64,000 bases of DNA from Brasilonema sennae CENA114 (GCF_006968745.1 NZ_CP030118.1:2678654-2742653); one strand, 5' to 3'. Positions 42,045-51,338 are shown, counted from the first letter of the stretch. The notes: generated from the sequence alone by a model not told the origin. Numbers and translations: made by a program.

Positions 42045-43637
42045 CTATCCAGCAATTCCCAGCACTTTCCTTAGCACCACTTGGTCTTCTGACTTGGCTT
42101 TGAGGCGACCATTTTCCAAATCTCGAATCCAACTTTGGCTTTTACCTGCCATTTTCGCCAATTCTCTTTGGGAAAGCTTGAGATTTTTCCTTGCTTGCAA
42201 AATCTGTTCGCCTAGCAGATACCCTGCTGTGGTTTTTGATTTTGTTCGATTTTTTGTTGTGCGCTGCTTTTTTTGAGATGTAGTGGTTTGTTGCTCCCAG
42301 TCTGGAGGGAGTGTAAATGACAGAATCCGGGCATTCATTAACATGTTCCACTTGCCACGGGGAGCTGTATCCGTTAGGCTTGTCTTTGCGCTGCCGTCCT
42401 TAATCCAAAACTCTAAGGCATCATCTGGATCTTCAGGAATATCGACCAATTTCGCCCATAACGGTTGAATCGCTGCTGGGTATGTCACCGGATCGAAAGC
42501 TGGTTTGATACCATAGTGATTGAGGACTTCCAAATCGTTTTCAAAAGTTCGTAGCAGTCGCTTGCGTTCTTCTCGTTTTCTGCAAGCAAGCGTGACTTTC
42601 TCTTCACCGTAAGCAACACGCAGCAAGGTGGGAACTGTAATCCGCTGTTCTTTACCCATTTTAGTTTTGAACAACAACCACAGCATCAGTCGCGCTGCTC
42701 CTTCGTGTTGCTGCCAAATACTCATCACAGTCGTTAACAGGGATTTGGGCAAGCTACCATATTGATAAAATGTGGTTTGTTCTTTGCATCCTTGTTTGTT
42801 TAGGAAATACTGCGCCCATATACCTGCTTTGACTTTAAAAGTGAGTCCAACCAAATATTTGCACCCCAAGTCATCTTCTTGAAAGTGATGGTGAGTTTCT
42901 ACTAAGTGCCACAAACGGCTTCCTTCCACTGAAAATCCCCTAATTCGACCTTGTTGGGGCCAATTAAGCGAGGTGATCAGCGAGCAAGTTTGCTGCACCA
43001 AGTTTTTCATTAAAGTCAATTTAGTAGCTTTGCTCAAGTCTTTGCGTTTCTCTAGCCCTAAATATTTCTCAATTTGGCGATCGTCGATGGTGAAGACTTG
43101 CTCCCAAGGCTGATCTAAAGCTGTTGCATGAGCTGCAAAAATCAAATGCATACAAGTTGCTCTGATATCGAGCTTCTCGACAACTCCTAATTCTGTTGCG
43201 AGTTCGCTTGCATTGCTTGGTTCGGTGATGTGAAATGCGATCGCCCCTCGCCCGTGGTTCACTTGTCGGCTATAACACGCCTTTCCGTATTCATCAATTT
43301 CCCAAGGTAGTGAAGAACGCTGTGCGAGTACATTGCAAGCCTCCCAGATAGCAATTGCCGATGCAAATGGGTTGCTCTTACCGTTGGCAAATAAATCTGG
43401 GCTAGTAGCATCTCTGATATCAACTTTACATCTGCCTCTTTTCGCTTGCATGGGGATGGGCAAGTTTATGGGACAACTAGCTACACATTGGGGTTTGGAA
43501 TAATAGCCTTCGCAGTTGTTACATAGACTTGGGTCGATCCAGTATTCATTGTTCTCTAATTTTATTGCACCAGTAGGACATTGGGGACGGCAGTTGTCAC
43601 ATCCAACGCAACTGTTGTTAGGAATTGTATAAGACAT
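42045..43637 (-). CDS. cnfR: CnfR/PatB-type nitrogen-fixation transcriptional activator
   Basis: 530 residues. The N-terminus is a ferredoxin-like pair of 4Fe-4S motifs: Cys10, 13, 16, 20 (CVGCDNCRPQCP) and Cys39, 42, 51, 55 (CNNCEGYYSKPQCVASCP). A long central region of unknown fold follows. The C-terminus, about 470-530, is an XRE-type helix-turn-helix with LKLSQRELAKMAGKSQSWIR. This architecture is diagnostic for CnfR (PatB in Anabaena), known to activate nif genes under low oxygen, presumably by oxygen-sensitive clusters, and needed for diazotrophic heterocyst function. It is divergent from fdxB, as expected for a nif master regulator. Confidence 0.93.
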   Translation of the reverse strand: MSYTIPNNSCVGCDNCRPQCPTGAIKLENNEYWIDPSLCNNCEGYYSKPQCVASCPINLPIPMQAKRGRCKVDIRDATSPDLFANGKSNPFASAIAIWEACNVLAQRSSLPWEIDEYGKACYSRQVNHGRGAIAFHITEPSNASELATELGVVEKLDIRATCMHLIFAAHATALDQPWEQVFTIDDRQIEKYLGLEKRKDLSKATKLTLMKNLVQQTCSLITSLNWPQQGRIRGFSVEGSRLWHLVETHHHFQEDDLGCKYLVGLTFKVKAGIWAQYFLNKQGCKEQTTFYQYGSLPKSLLTTVMSIWQQHEGAARLMLWLLFKTKMGKEQRITVPTLLRVAYGEEKVTLACRKREERKRLLRTFENDLEVLNHYGIKPAFDPVTYPAAIQPLWAKLVDIPEDPDDALEFWIKDGSAKTSLTDTAPRGKWNMLMNARILSFTLPPDWEQQTTTSQKKQRTTKNRTKSKTTAGYLLGEQILQARKNLKLSQRELAKMAGKSQSWIRDLENGRLKAKSEDQVVLRKVLGIAG

Positions 43638-44087
43638 AAGGCTTTTTCCTACTTTAATCGTTGAGATGTCTGGCTCAAGTCTCCCTGGATGTGTCCTCTT
43701 AATTGACTACTCACTACTGACTCACTACCACATTATTTTTCCGACAATAAGAAATTTTGCTTGCCGTACTACTTAACCACATCCTTATTTCGCGTATTCC
43801 ATTGGAAGCTATTTAAGGCTTGTAACCAGAGCCTAATTTTTAATATTTCTTACTATTTAATATTTCATAAATATTTATTTCGGTTTGTTACTAATGAGCG
43901 AAACATGAGCTTATGGAGCTTATATATCAGAAGTCATTAAATATTTATTGGAAATGAGATTTTTTTTAAATTGTTATTGAATAACAAGTCTTCATTTGTT
44001 GTTTATTTCAAAGCGGATTCAAATTTGTAAGAACTTCTCACAACATTACAGTCAAACAGATGTGTAACGATAGCAGAACGGAACTTC
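43638..44087. promoter_or_regulatory. Divergent promoter region between cnfR and fdxB
   Basis: 450 AT-rich bases between the two divergent starts. It should hold both promoters and possibly CnfR or NtcA sites. I looked for the NtcA pattern GTA-N8-TAC and saw no good match; no hairpin or repeat stands out. Confidence 0.5.
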
Positions 44088-44381
44088 ATGGCAACGCTAA
44101 CAGGATTAACATTTGGTGGTAAAACTTGGACACCCAAATTCGTTCAGGAAATTGACCAAGAAAAATGTATCGGCTGTGGTAGATGTTTTAAAATCTGCGG
44201 TCACAATGTACTGTTGTTAAAGGCAATGAACGAAGAAGGAGAATTTGTCGATGATGAGGATGATGATGAAATTGAAAAGAAAGTCATGACAGTTGCTAAT
44301 CCAGATAACTGCGTGGGTTGTGAAGCTTGTGCCAGAATTTGTTCCAAGAACTGCTATACTCACTCCGCATTGAATAACTAG
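44088..44381 (+). CDS. fdxB: nif-specific ferredoxin III (FdxB)
   Basis: 97 residues. Two 4Fe-4S motifs: [11 protein letters not shown] with Cys27, 30, 33, 37, and [11 protein letters not shown] with Cys75, 78, 81, 85, plus an extra Cys89. The long acidic insert between them ([17 protein letters not shown]) and the N-terminus [13 protein letters not shown] fit the nitrogen-fixation ferredoxin III family. It is thought to serve electron transfer to or maturation of nitrogenase. Adjacent to cnfR, which in relatives controls it. Confidence 0.93.
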   Translation: MATLTGLTFGGKTWTPKFVQEIDQEKCIGCGRCFKICGHNVLLLKAMNEEGEFVDDEDDDEIEKKVMTVANPDNCVGCEACARICSKNCYTHSALNN

Positions 44382-45119
44382 AGTTTTTGGGTTGTTCAGA
44401 AATTGGTTCAAAAGTTGCTGTTTAACCCTCCGGGTATCTCCTCACAAGACGCGCCTTTGAACGCCACTTTGCCAAACTCCTAAACACAGACATTGGGCAT
44501 ACGACACAAAGTGTCAAGGCGGCAAGTGGCTCACAAAAGTTTTAGATTTAGGTATCTAGAGAACAACTTCTCACTTTAGTAGCAAGGTAACGAGAGGGAA
44601 ATATTTAAAGTTACAGGAACGTAAGAGTAAAAAGTTCACAGCAAACAAATTCGTACATCTTAAAGTGTAAGCTGTTAACAAATAAAAATTTGCTGCTTAG
44701 ATAGGCTAAAGAATCACCAAGACTCTGATCGACCTCCTCTACAACTCAATTATCTGAAAGTGCAAAGCCTTGTACTTTAAGTTGAGAGATAGTTTTCCGT
44801 TTTTTGGGGGAATAAAAGAATTAAAAAATCTTAAAATTCCCCCGAGTTTTCCCTAAAAAACATAGAAAATAAATGTGGTGAATCAGCTAATTGTGCCATG
44901 AGGATCATTAGTCATTAATTACTAGTCATTAAAACTAAACAAATGATAAATGACAAGAAACACATGACTAAAGATGCTACTAGCAATTAGCTATGTAAGC
45001 AAGAGACACAACTACTCTGTTTTCTCGCTCTTACCATATATCAAGAGCACAGGATGCGGTGTACTGAGGTAAAACCCAGAAAATTACACCTTCAATGACG
45101 TTTTACCGACCAGGTATTT
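44382..45119. other. Long intergenic region upstream of coxB
   Basis: 738 bases. The first part (about 44405-44465) is a copy of a dispersed repeat: GTTCAAAAG, CGGGTATCTCCT, CTTTGAAC, resembling 16180-16210 and 16525-16594. Degenerate TAGTCATTA-type heptamers occur near 44905-44935. The rest is AT-rich and probably carries the cox promoter; no open frame. Confidence 0.55.
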
Positions 45120-46121
45120 ATGCAACAAATTCCTGTTTCACTATGGACCCTACTTGCTGGGATAGTAGTTACAGTTCTCAGCATTTGGGTTGGACAAAAC
45201 CACAGTCTACTACCGATACAAGCATCGCAACAAGCGCCTTTGGTAGACGGTTTTTTTAACGTTATGCTTTCTATTGCCACCGCTCTGTTTTTGGTGGTAG
45301 AAGGAACCATTGTGATTTTTTTGGTTAAGTATCGTCACCGTCCAGGAGATGATACAGATGGCGTGCATGTTGAAGGCAACTTACCACTAGAAGTTTTTTG
45401 GACGGCTGTCCCATCTATTATCGTCCTCTGCTTAGGAATCTACAGCGTTGATGTTTTTAACCGCATGGGAGGGTTTGAAGTGGGGAGTCATCCTCATATG
45501 CCCCATTCCCCAGCTCATGTTGCCCAAATGCCAGGAAGTGCCATTGCTGCTACTCTAAGTGATGCCTCACTCGATGAGTCAGAAATCCCTTCCCCTGCAC
45601 CAATCCCTAAAATTGGTATTGGCGCAACTCCCACAGAGCTAGGTAAACCAGCCGATTTGGTTGTCAACGTCACCGGAATGCAGTTTGCTTGGCTGTTCGA
45701 CTACCCCGAAAGTGGAGTGAATACTGGAGAATTACACGTTCCAGTTGGTGCTGACGTGCTACTCAACATTTCTGCAACGGATGTGATTCACTCGTTTTGG
45801 GTGCCACAATTCCGGCTGAAGCAAGATGCCATTCCTGGTATTCCAACACAACTGCGATTTGTCGCCACCAAACCAGGTACATATCCAGTAGTTTGTACTG
45901 AACTTTGCGGCGGCTACCACGGCTCAATGAGAGCACAAGTTGTTGTTGACACGCCTCAAGAGTTTGAAAGCTGGCTCTCTGAAAACCGCATTGCCCAACA
46001 GCAAGACATGCAAAAAGCGGTTGCTAGCAATCCAGCAGACTTATCCACATCAGAGTTTCTTGCTCCCCACGCGCAACAAATGGGAGTCACAACTGCAACT
46101 CTGGCTCAAATTCAAAAATAG
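45120..46121 (+). CDS. coxB: Cytochrome c oxidase subunit II (cox2 operon)
   Basis: 333 residues. N-terminal hydrophobic segments (LWTLLAGIVVTVLSIWVG and IATALFLVVEGTIVIFLV) anchor it. The CuA site is complete: Cys259, Cys263, His267 and Met270 in CTELCGGYHGSM, with the earlier His in DVIHSFWVPQF. It accepts electrons from cytochrome c or plastocyanin. An insertion rich in Pro, His and Ser between residues 120 and 170 is unusual in length. Given cnfR and fdxB upstream, this is most likely the heterocyst-specific cox2 oxidase that respires oxygen to protect nitrogenase. Confidence 0.93.
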   Translation: MQQIPVSLWTLLAGIVVTVLSIWVGQNHSLLPIQASQQAPLVDGFFNVMLSIATALFLVVEGTIVIFLVKYRHRPGDDTDGVHVEGNLPLEVFWTAVPSIIVLCLGIYSVDVFNRMGGFEVGSHPHMPHSPAHVAQMPGSAIAATLSDASLDESEIPSPAPIPKIGIGATPTELGKPADLVVNVTGMQFAWLFDYPESGVNTGELHVPVGADVLLNISATDVIHSFWVPQFRLKQDAIPGIPTQLRFVATKPGTYPVVCTELCGGYHGSMRAQVVVDTPQEFESWLSENRIAQQQDMQKAVASNPADLSTSEFLAPHAQQMGVTTATLAQIQK

Positions 46122-46127
46122 CTGTAA

Positions 46128-46162
46128 GGAGTCAGAAGTCACAAATCAGGAGTCAGGAGTCA
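46128..46162. repeat. Tandem heptamer (GGAGTCA)n
   Basis: Units GGAGTCA, GAAGTCA, CAAATCA, GGAGTCA, GGAGTCA between coxB and coxA. The repeat lies inside the operon and carries Shine-Dalgarno-like GGAG, but about 80 bases before coxA, so it cannot serve as its ribosome site. Confidence 0.75.
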
Positions 46163-46241
46163 ATAATTATTATTCTCCCTACCTCCCCACCTCCTCATCG
46201 CCTCATCAGCTTAAACGAGCAAACTAAATGTTTAGCAGCTT

Positions 46242-47930
46242 ATGACCCAAGTAGAACTTCCACGTAACACTCCACCCGAAGACAATCGATCTGGTAATCA
46301 GACGGTTGTCCAAAAACATCCCAAGGCGTGGAAATGGTACGATTACTTCACATTCAATACTGACCACAAGGTTATTGGTCTCCAATACCTGGTTACGGCA
46401 TTCGTGTTTTATCTGATTGGTGGACTCATGGCTGTTGTCATGCGTGCCGAACTGGCGACACCAGATGCAGATTTAATTGACCCTAACCTGTATAACGCCT
46501 TCATGACCAATCACGGGACGATCATGATTTTCTTATGGATCGTACCCAGTGCAATTGGTGGATTTGGTAACTATCTAGTGCCATTGATGATTGGCGCTAG
46601 GGATATGGCTTTTCCCAAGCTGAATGCGATCGCCTTTTGGTTAAACCCACCCGCTGGCTTACTGCTAGCAGCTAGCTTCATCTTCGGTGGCTCGCAATCT
46701 GGTTGGACAGCTTACCCACCCCTAAGCTTAGTCACAGCTAACACCGCTCAAAGCCTGTGGATACTTGCCATTGTCTTGGTAGGAACATCCTCAATTTTGG
46801 GTTCGCTGAACTTTGTCATCACCATCTGGAAGATGAAAGTTCCCAGTATGAAATGGGATCAATTGCCCTTGTTCTGCTGGGCAATTATGGCAACCTCCGT
46901 GCTCGCACTTCTCTCCACACCTGTGTTAGCAGCGGGGTTAGTGTTGCTGTTGTTTGACATCAATTTTGGGACATCGTTCTTTAAACCAGATGCAGGCGGT
47001 AACGTTGTTATTTACCAACACTTATTCTGGTTCTATTCCCATCCGGCAGTTTATCTGATGATTCTGCCTATCTTCGGCATCATGTCCGAGGTGATTCCGG
47101 TTCACGCGCGTAAGTCAATCTTTGGGTATAAGGCGATCGCCTATTCCAGTTTGGCAATCTGCGTCGTGGGTTTGTTCGTCTGGGTACACCACATGTTTAC
47201 CAGCGGTACACCTGGTTGGATGCGGATGTTCTTCACTATCTCCACCCTAATTGTTGCCGTTCCCACTGGCGTGAAGATTTTCGGCTGGGTAGCAACCCTT
47301 TGGGGCGGTAAAATTCGCTTCACAACTGCCATGCTCTTCGCCCTTGGCTTGTTGTCGATGTTTGTCATGGGTGGCTTAAGCGGCGTGACAATGGGAACAG
47401 CCCCCTTTGATATGCACGTCCACGACACCTATTATGTGGTGGGGCACTTCCACTACGTCTTGTTTGGTGGTTCCGTGTTTGGTATCTACTCCGGAATCTA
47501 TCACTGGTTCCCGAAAATGACCGGACGAATGGTGAATGAAACCTTAGGTCGTATTCACTTTATCCTCACCTTCATTGGCACAAATCTCACCTTCCTACCC
47601 ATGCACGAGTTGGGTTTACAAGGAATGCCCCGACGAGTTGCAATGTATGATCCGCAATTTGTCAGCCTGAATCAGATTTGTACCATTGGTGCTTATGTCT
47701 TGGCGGTCTCAGTGATTCCGTTTACCATCAACATTCTCTGGAGTTGGGTTGCTGGAGCAAAAGCAGGTGATAATCCTTGGAATGCTCTGACTTTAGAATG
47801 GACAACCAGCTCACCACCACTGATTGAAAACTGGGAAGAATTGCCCGTCGTTACTCACGGTCCCTACGACTACGGTTTGAACCATAGTCTTGAGGTACAG
47901 CCATCTGCTGCAACTCAGGTCGGTGCTTAG
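46242..47930 (+). CDS. coxA: Cytochrome c oxidase subunit I, A2 type (cox2 operon)
   Basis: 562 residues and twelve expected transmembrane helices. Low-spin haem region: FMTNHGTIMIFLWI near 85-98. Active-site segment WFYSHPAVYLMILPIFG near 267-283 holds the CuB His and the cross-linked Tyr; VWVHHMFTSGT and HVHDTYYVVGHFHYVLFGG supply the other CuB and haem ligands. The form YSHPAVY in place of GHPEVY marks the A2 subfamily of haem-copper oxidases, which lacks the D-channel glutamate and uses Tyr-Ser instead. It reduces oxygen to water and pumps protons. Followed by coxC after a 320-base spacer with a repeat element. Confidence 0.95.
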   Translation: MTQVELPRNTPPEDNRSGNQTVVQKHPKAWKWYDYFTFNTDHKVIGLQYLVTAFVFYLIGGLMAVVMRAELATPDADLIDPNLYNAFMTNHGTIMIFLWIVPSAIGGFGNYLVPLMIGARDMAFPKLNAIAFWLNPPAGLLLAASFIFGGSQSGWTAYPPLSLVTANTAQSLWILAIVLVGTSSILGSLNFVITIWKMKVPSMKWDQLPLFCWAIMATSVLALLSTPVLAAGLVLLLFDINFGTSFFKPDAGGNVVIYQHLFWFYSHPAVYLMILPIFGIMSEVIPVHARKSIFGYKAIAYSSLAICVVGLFVWVHHMFTSGTPGWMRMFFTISTLIVAVPTGVKIFGWVATLWGGKIRFTTAMLFALGLLSMFVMGGLSGVTMGTAPFDMHVHDTYYVVGHFHYVLFGGSVFGIYSGIYHWFPKMTGRMVNETLGRIHFILTFIGTNLTFLPMHELGLQGMPRRVAMYDPQFVSLNQICTIGAYVLAVSVIPFTINILWSWVAGAKAGDNPWNALTLEWTTSSPPLIENWEELPVVTHGPYDYGLNHSLEVQPSAATQVGA

Positions 47931-47986
47931 TACACAATTGCCAGGGGTTAAAATCCCTGGCTGATAACAAAAGCTTACCAACTCAG

Positions 47987-48154
47987 ATCTTGCACCACTA
48001 TCAATAACGCTATTTTTGTAGGGGAGCCAGTGCGTTGGACGGGTTTCCCGGCTTGAAGCATCTGGCGTTGGGCACTGCCTACCAACATTAAAATGAGGGT
48101 TTGCGATTTTGATGGGCAGTGCCCACCCTACGTTTGTTGAGAATGGTGCAAGTT
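47987..48154. repeat. MITE-like element, second family, inside the cox operon
   Basis: Left end ATCTTGCACCACTATCAA (47987-48004) and right end TTGAGAATGGTGCAAGTT (48137-48154) are inverted repeats at 15 of 18 positions. A related element with the same ends lies at 58628-58741. The interior holds GGGGAGCCAGTGCGTTGG and GGGCAGTGCCCACCC, palindromic pieces shared with other spacers. It separates coxA from coxC. No coding capacity. Confidence 0.6.
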
Positions 48155-48250
48155 ATCAACCAAGGTGGTTTTGGGTCCATTTTAATGGACTTGGGCTATA
48201 AGCCCGGAACTTCAGTTCTGGGCGAGTAAGGGGTCTTCGCTTCACCCGTT

Positions 48251-48871
48251 TTGACACATACTCACAGCGCAGACGATATGACTATAGCAACATCGACGAG
48301 TACAGAACATCATCACGAAGAACATCCAGATTTACGAGTCTTGGGACTGTTAGTGTTCCTCGCCTCTGAATCTCTGATGTTTGGTGGATTTTTTGCCAGT
48401 TATTTATTCTTTCGAGGCATTACCGAAGTTTGGCCTCCAGAAGGAACCGAAGTAGAGTTATTGTTGCCTGCAATTAACACTATCATTCTGGTTTCCAGCA
48501 GTTTTGTGATTCACTTGGGTGATACAGCAATCAAAAAGAATGATGTCCAAGGTATGCAGAAGTGGTACAAAATCACCGCTATCATGGGCGCAATTTTCTT
48601 AGTCGGTCAGGTAATTGAGTATCTCAGTTTAGGATACGGCTTGACGACCAATGTCTTTTCCAACTGTTTTTACTTAATGACTGGATTCCACGGTTTGCAC
48701 GTTCTTGTCGGAGTGTTATTAATTTTGGGTGTGGTATGGCGTTCCCGCCGTCCCGGTCACTATTCTGACACCAAACACACTGGCATTGCAATGGCAGAAA
48801 TTTATTGGCACTTTGTAGACATCATTTGGATTGTTCTTTTCACCCTGTTGTACATTCTCACCAGGTTTTAA
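48251..48871 (+). CDS. coxC: Cytochrome c oxidase subunit III (cox2 operon)
   Basis: 206 residues if started at TTG 48251; ATG 48278 gives 197 and is an equal candidate, as neither has a well-spaced ribosome site. Five transmembrane helices with the subunit III blocks LRVLGLLVFLASESLMFGGF (the conserved Glu in helix 1), YLMTGFHGLHVLVGVLLILG and the C-terminal EIYWHFVDIIWIVLFTLLYI. Short five-helix form, as in bacterial oxidases. The 320-base gap after coxA contains a MITE-like repeat, so expression may depend on read-through or its own promoter. Confidence 0.92.
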   Translation: MTHTHSADDMTIATSTSTEHHHEEHPDLRVLGLLVFLASESLMFGGFFASYLFFRGITEVWPPEGTEVELLLPAINTIILVSSSFVIHLGDTAIKKNDVQGMQKWYKITAIMGAIFLVGQVIEYLSLGYGLTTNVFSNCFYLMTGFHGLHVLVGVLLILGVVWRSRRPGHYSDTKHTGIAMAEIYWHFVDIIWIVLFTLLYILTRF

Positions 48872-48932
48872 ATTGAGAGTCGGGAATAGGAAATTGGTAA
48901 TACCTATTCCCCATTCCTAAAGGAGAAGTCTT

Positions 48933-49418
48933 ATGCAAGTTGATACCGAAAAATTTTCATGGTTTGAGGTTCCAGAGGACATCAAACAGTTGTTAATATT
49001 GGCTGCCGAACATTGGGAAAATACTTCCGAATCAGAAAATTATATTAACCAAGCTTTAGCAAAAACGCAAGAGAGCACTGATGTCTTAGTGGCAGCATAT
49101 AGATACTTTTTCTATAAAAATAACTATCACATGGCGTGGCGAACAGCAGTTAAAGTTCTAGAAAAAGTTAAAACATCAGAGCATTTACCTGAGGATTGGC
49201 AGCAACTTAAGCAAATATTAATCACTCGTCAAGAAGAACAAAATATTAGATTATATCTAACTGCTTATGCAGCTTCTGGACTGGTCTTGGCAAAACTAGG
49301 AGATATAGAAAAAGCTAAAGAAATCAGTGCGAAAGTCAAGGAAGTAGATAAAAAAAATGAATTTGGAGGAAGTATTGTACACAATATTTTGACACGTCCA
49401 GTCGAAGAAGATGAATAA
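48933..49418 (+). CDS. Hypothetical TPR-like protein of the heterocyst block
   Basis: 161 residues with a strong AAAGGAGAA before ATG 48933. All helical; the helix pairs LLILAAEHWENTSESENYIN, TDVLVAAYRYFFYKNNYHMA and AAYAS-like LTAYAASGLVLAKLGDIEKA resemble tetratricopeptide repeats without a strong consensus. Position 61 bases after coxC and the same direction suggest co-expression with the oxidase. I recall similar small proteins at this place in other heterocyst formers, but the function is unknown. Confidence 0.75.
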   Translation: MQVDTEKFSWFEVPEDIKQLLILAAEHWENTSESENYINQALAKTQESTDVLVAAYRYFFYKNNYHMAWRTAVKVLEKVKTSEHLPEDWQQLKQILITRQEEQNIRLYLTAYAASGLVLAKLGDIEKAKEISAKVKEVDKKNEFGGSIVHNILTRPVEEDE

Positions 49419-49614
49419 ATTATGTAAGAATTCAGGAGTTAGCAGTAATTAACCCAATCTAAAATCTAAAATCTAAATTTTTGTACCCCAATAGCTACAA
49501 TCACTTGATTCATGCTGTATTCTGGATTCCCCGATCCAGAATTATTACTAAATAATAAGTTATCAAGTTTTAAGTTGATGCTCAATATATCATTGATTAT
49601 ACGGTCTAAAACAT

Positions 49615-50226
49615 ATGAAAGGAAGGGATTGGCTTGTTACTGAAGACGGGCAGTATCAAACCTGTCAATCTGTCAGACCATGGGACTTACTCAGAGAGAA
49701 TTATCGCTTTTATCGATTCCTGACTGAAGTAGAAGATGCTCTCAGTAATACTGAAGATCAAACCAGTCATCTTCCAGAAATTCGGATGTTAGTCAGGCGG
49801 TTAATTGTTAACTCGTACTGGGTACAAAGTCGATATTTAGAGCCTTCTTCTAAAACAGGAGTTTCTGTTGTTCTTCTTTATGATGAGTTAGGTTTTCCTT
49901 TTACTGTACAAACGGTAACATTTGCGCCAGGAACGTTATCAACTATTCACAATCATGGAACTTGGGGTATTGTCGCTGTGTTAAAAGGAGAAGAAAAAAA
50001 TACATTTTGGCAGCGAACCCCTAATTCAGAATTTCAGGATAAAATTGAACGAACAGGAGAATTAACTTTATTTCCAGGGGATATTATTAGCTTGACTCCT
50101 GATGCAATTCACAGCGTGGAGGCAGTGGGTTCTCAACCAACTGTAACCTTCAATATTTATGGTGAAACTCGTATGCAAGATCGTTTTGAATTTGATACAG
50201 TGAGCCATACGGCGAAGAATTTTTAA
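49615..50226 (+). CDS. Cysteine dioxygenase-type cupin
   Basis: 203 residues. The central cupin has the first metal motif in APGTLSTIHNHGTWGIVAVL (two His) and a later LFPGDIISLTPDAIHSVEAV with the third His, the pattern of the cysteine-dioxygenase/thiol-dioxygenase group. It would use iron and oxygen on a thiol or related substrate. No clear ribosome site precedes ATG 49615. It sits within the nif-associated block just before the ArsC-like gene, so a role in sulfur supply or oxygen use in heterocysts is possible but unproven. Confidence 0.78.
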   Translation: MKGRDWLVTEDGQYQTCQSVRPWDLLRENYRFYRFLTEVEDALSNTEDQTSHLPEIRMLVRRLIVNSYWVQSRYLEPSSKTGVSVVLLYDELGFPFTVQTVTFAPGTLSTIHNHGTWGIVAVLKGEEKNTFWQRTPNSEFQDKIERTGELTLFPGDIISLTPDAIHSVEAVGSQPTVTFNIYGETRMQDRFEFDTVSHTAKNF

Positions 50227-50311
50227 TCTTTTAATTTCTCTGCGTTTCTCTGCGGTTCCAAATAGCCCCATACCGGATTGTTGCAAGAAATTAACTAATT
50301 AGGACGATACT

Positions 50312-50761
50312 ATGGCAACAGTAATTTTCTATGAAAAACCAGGCTGTCAAGGTGGTACAAAGCAAAAAACTTTGCTTACAGCTGCAGGTCATCAAGTCAT
50401 AGCATACAACTTGCTCACTGAACCTTGGACTGCTGAACGTTTACGCTCATTTTTTGGCGATCGCCCTGTATCTGAATGGTTTAATCGTTCTGCCAAACGG
50501 GTAAAATCTGGTGAGATAGTTCCGGAAAATTTGGATGCCCAAACAGCCTTAATGCTGATGTTAAAAGAGCCACTATTAATTCGCCGTCCTTTGATGGAAG
50601 TGGGCGATCGCCGTGAAGTCGGCTTTGAGGTAGAAAAAATAGATGCTTGGATTGGCTTAATACCCAAGGATGCAACTCTTAAAGACATTACTGAAAAACT
50701 GATGCATCAAGATTTGCAAACTTGTTCTCATAACTCTGAACATAAACATCAGCCAGGTTAG
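50312..50761 (+). CDS. Nitrogenase-associated ArsC/Spx-family protein
   Basis: 149 residues. The N-terminus VIFYEKPGCQGGTKQKTLL is the thioredoxin-fold ArsC/Spx start with one cysteine (Cys12) in place of CxxC. RPVSEWFNRSAKRVKSGEIV and the middle KEPLLIRRPLMEVGDRREVG complete the family core. This matches the subgroup described as nitrogenase-associated protein (NifO-like), found beside nif genes in many diazotrophs. The exact biochemical role is unsettled. AGGA precedes ATG 50312. Confidence 0.85.
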   Translation: MATVIFYEKPGCQGGTKQKTLLTAAGHQVIAYNLLTEPWTAERLRSFFGDRPVSEWFNRSAKRVKSGEIVPENLDAQTALMLMLKEPLLIRRPLMEVGDRREVGFEVEKIDAWIGLIPKDATLKDITEKLMHQDLQTCSHNSEHKHQPG

Positions 50762-50819
50762 TGCAACCACTAGATCACTTGATTAGACCAATGCACAAAA
50801 GTGCTTTTTGCACTCTTGT

Positions 50820-50869
50820 GGGAAAAGGTTAAAGGGGAAAAGGAAAAAACACAACCTTTCCCTTTTCCC
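50820..50869 (+). terminator. Long imperfect hairpin after the nif-associated gene
   Basis: GGGAAAAGGTTAAAGG pairs with CCTTTCCCTTTTCCC with one bulge. A smaller perfect hairpin GTGC-TTTTT-GCAC lies just upstream at 50801-50813. Likely transcript end for the cluster, though there is no clean U-tract. Confidence 0.5.
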
Positions 50870-51059
50870 GACAACTACCAGGAAATCTATTTACTCCTGA
50901 GATGGCTTGGGCGGATTGCATTTGAGCAATGCGCCCTTTTTGCTCTGAACCAAACTCTCTCTTTAGAAAGATTATACATAATTCCAAAGAGTTATTTGTT
51001 AAAAAAAATACTCTATTTAAGATAAGGTTAAATACCATAAAATAAATATCGCTAAACTG

Positions 51060-51338
51060 ATGGAAGATCAAAATCAAAAAGACAAAGACAGCTTTCTTCA
51101 TCCTCGTGGTCGCTACTATGGTCAATTTAAGCCCAAAAACTTAGTATTTAACGCTAATCTCCAACAATTCGCTCAAAAAATAGGCTATATCACGTCTTTA
51201 GAAACATCTGGCAAAATCTCTCCCTCAGATGCTTACAACCAGATTAAAGCACTATGGAAACAGTTAAAACGCAGCAAAAAACAGCTTGGCATTGGTAACG
51301 AACCACCAAGTGAACCAGAATCACCAGATGTTACGTGA
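51060..51338 (+). CDS. Small conserved hypothetical protein (DUF7219-like)
   Basis: 92 residues. The segment FLHPRGRYYGQFKPKNLVFN followed by NLQQFAQKIGYITSLETSGK is a compact conserved core, followed by a helix KALWKQLKRSKKQLGI and a Pro/Glu-rich tail. I believe this is the small cyanobacterial family now called DUF7219, often seen near heterocyst and nif genes, but this rests on memory. Soluble, no motif for enzymatic activity. Confidence 0.72.
   Translation: MEDQNQKDKDSFLHPRGRYYGQFKPKNLVFNANLQQFAQKIGYITSLETSGKISPSDAYNQIKALWKQLKRSKKQLGIGNEPPSEPESPDVT

Noticed and set aside
43638..45119. NtcA (GTA-N8-TAC) or heterocyst TCCGGA promoter motifs upstream of fdxB and coxB
   Set aside because: Near matches only; none is convincing by eye. 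A position-weight-matrix scan would be needed.
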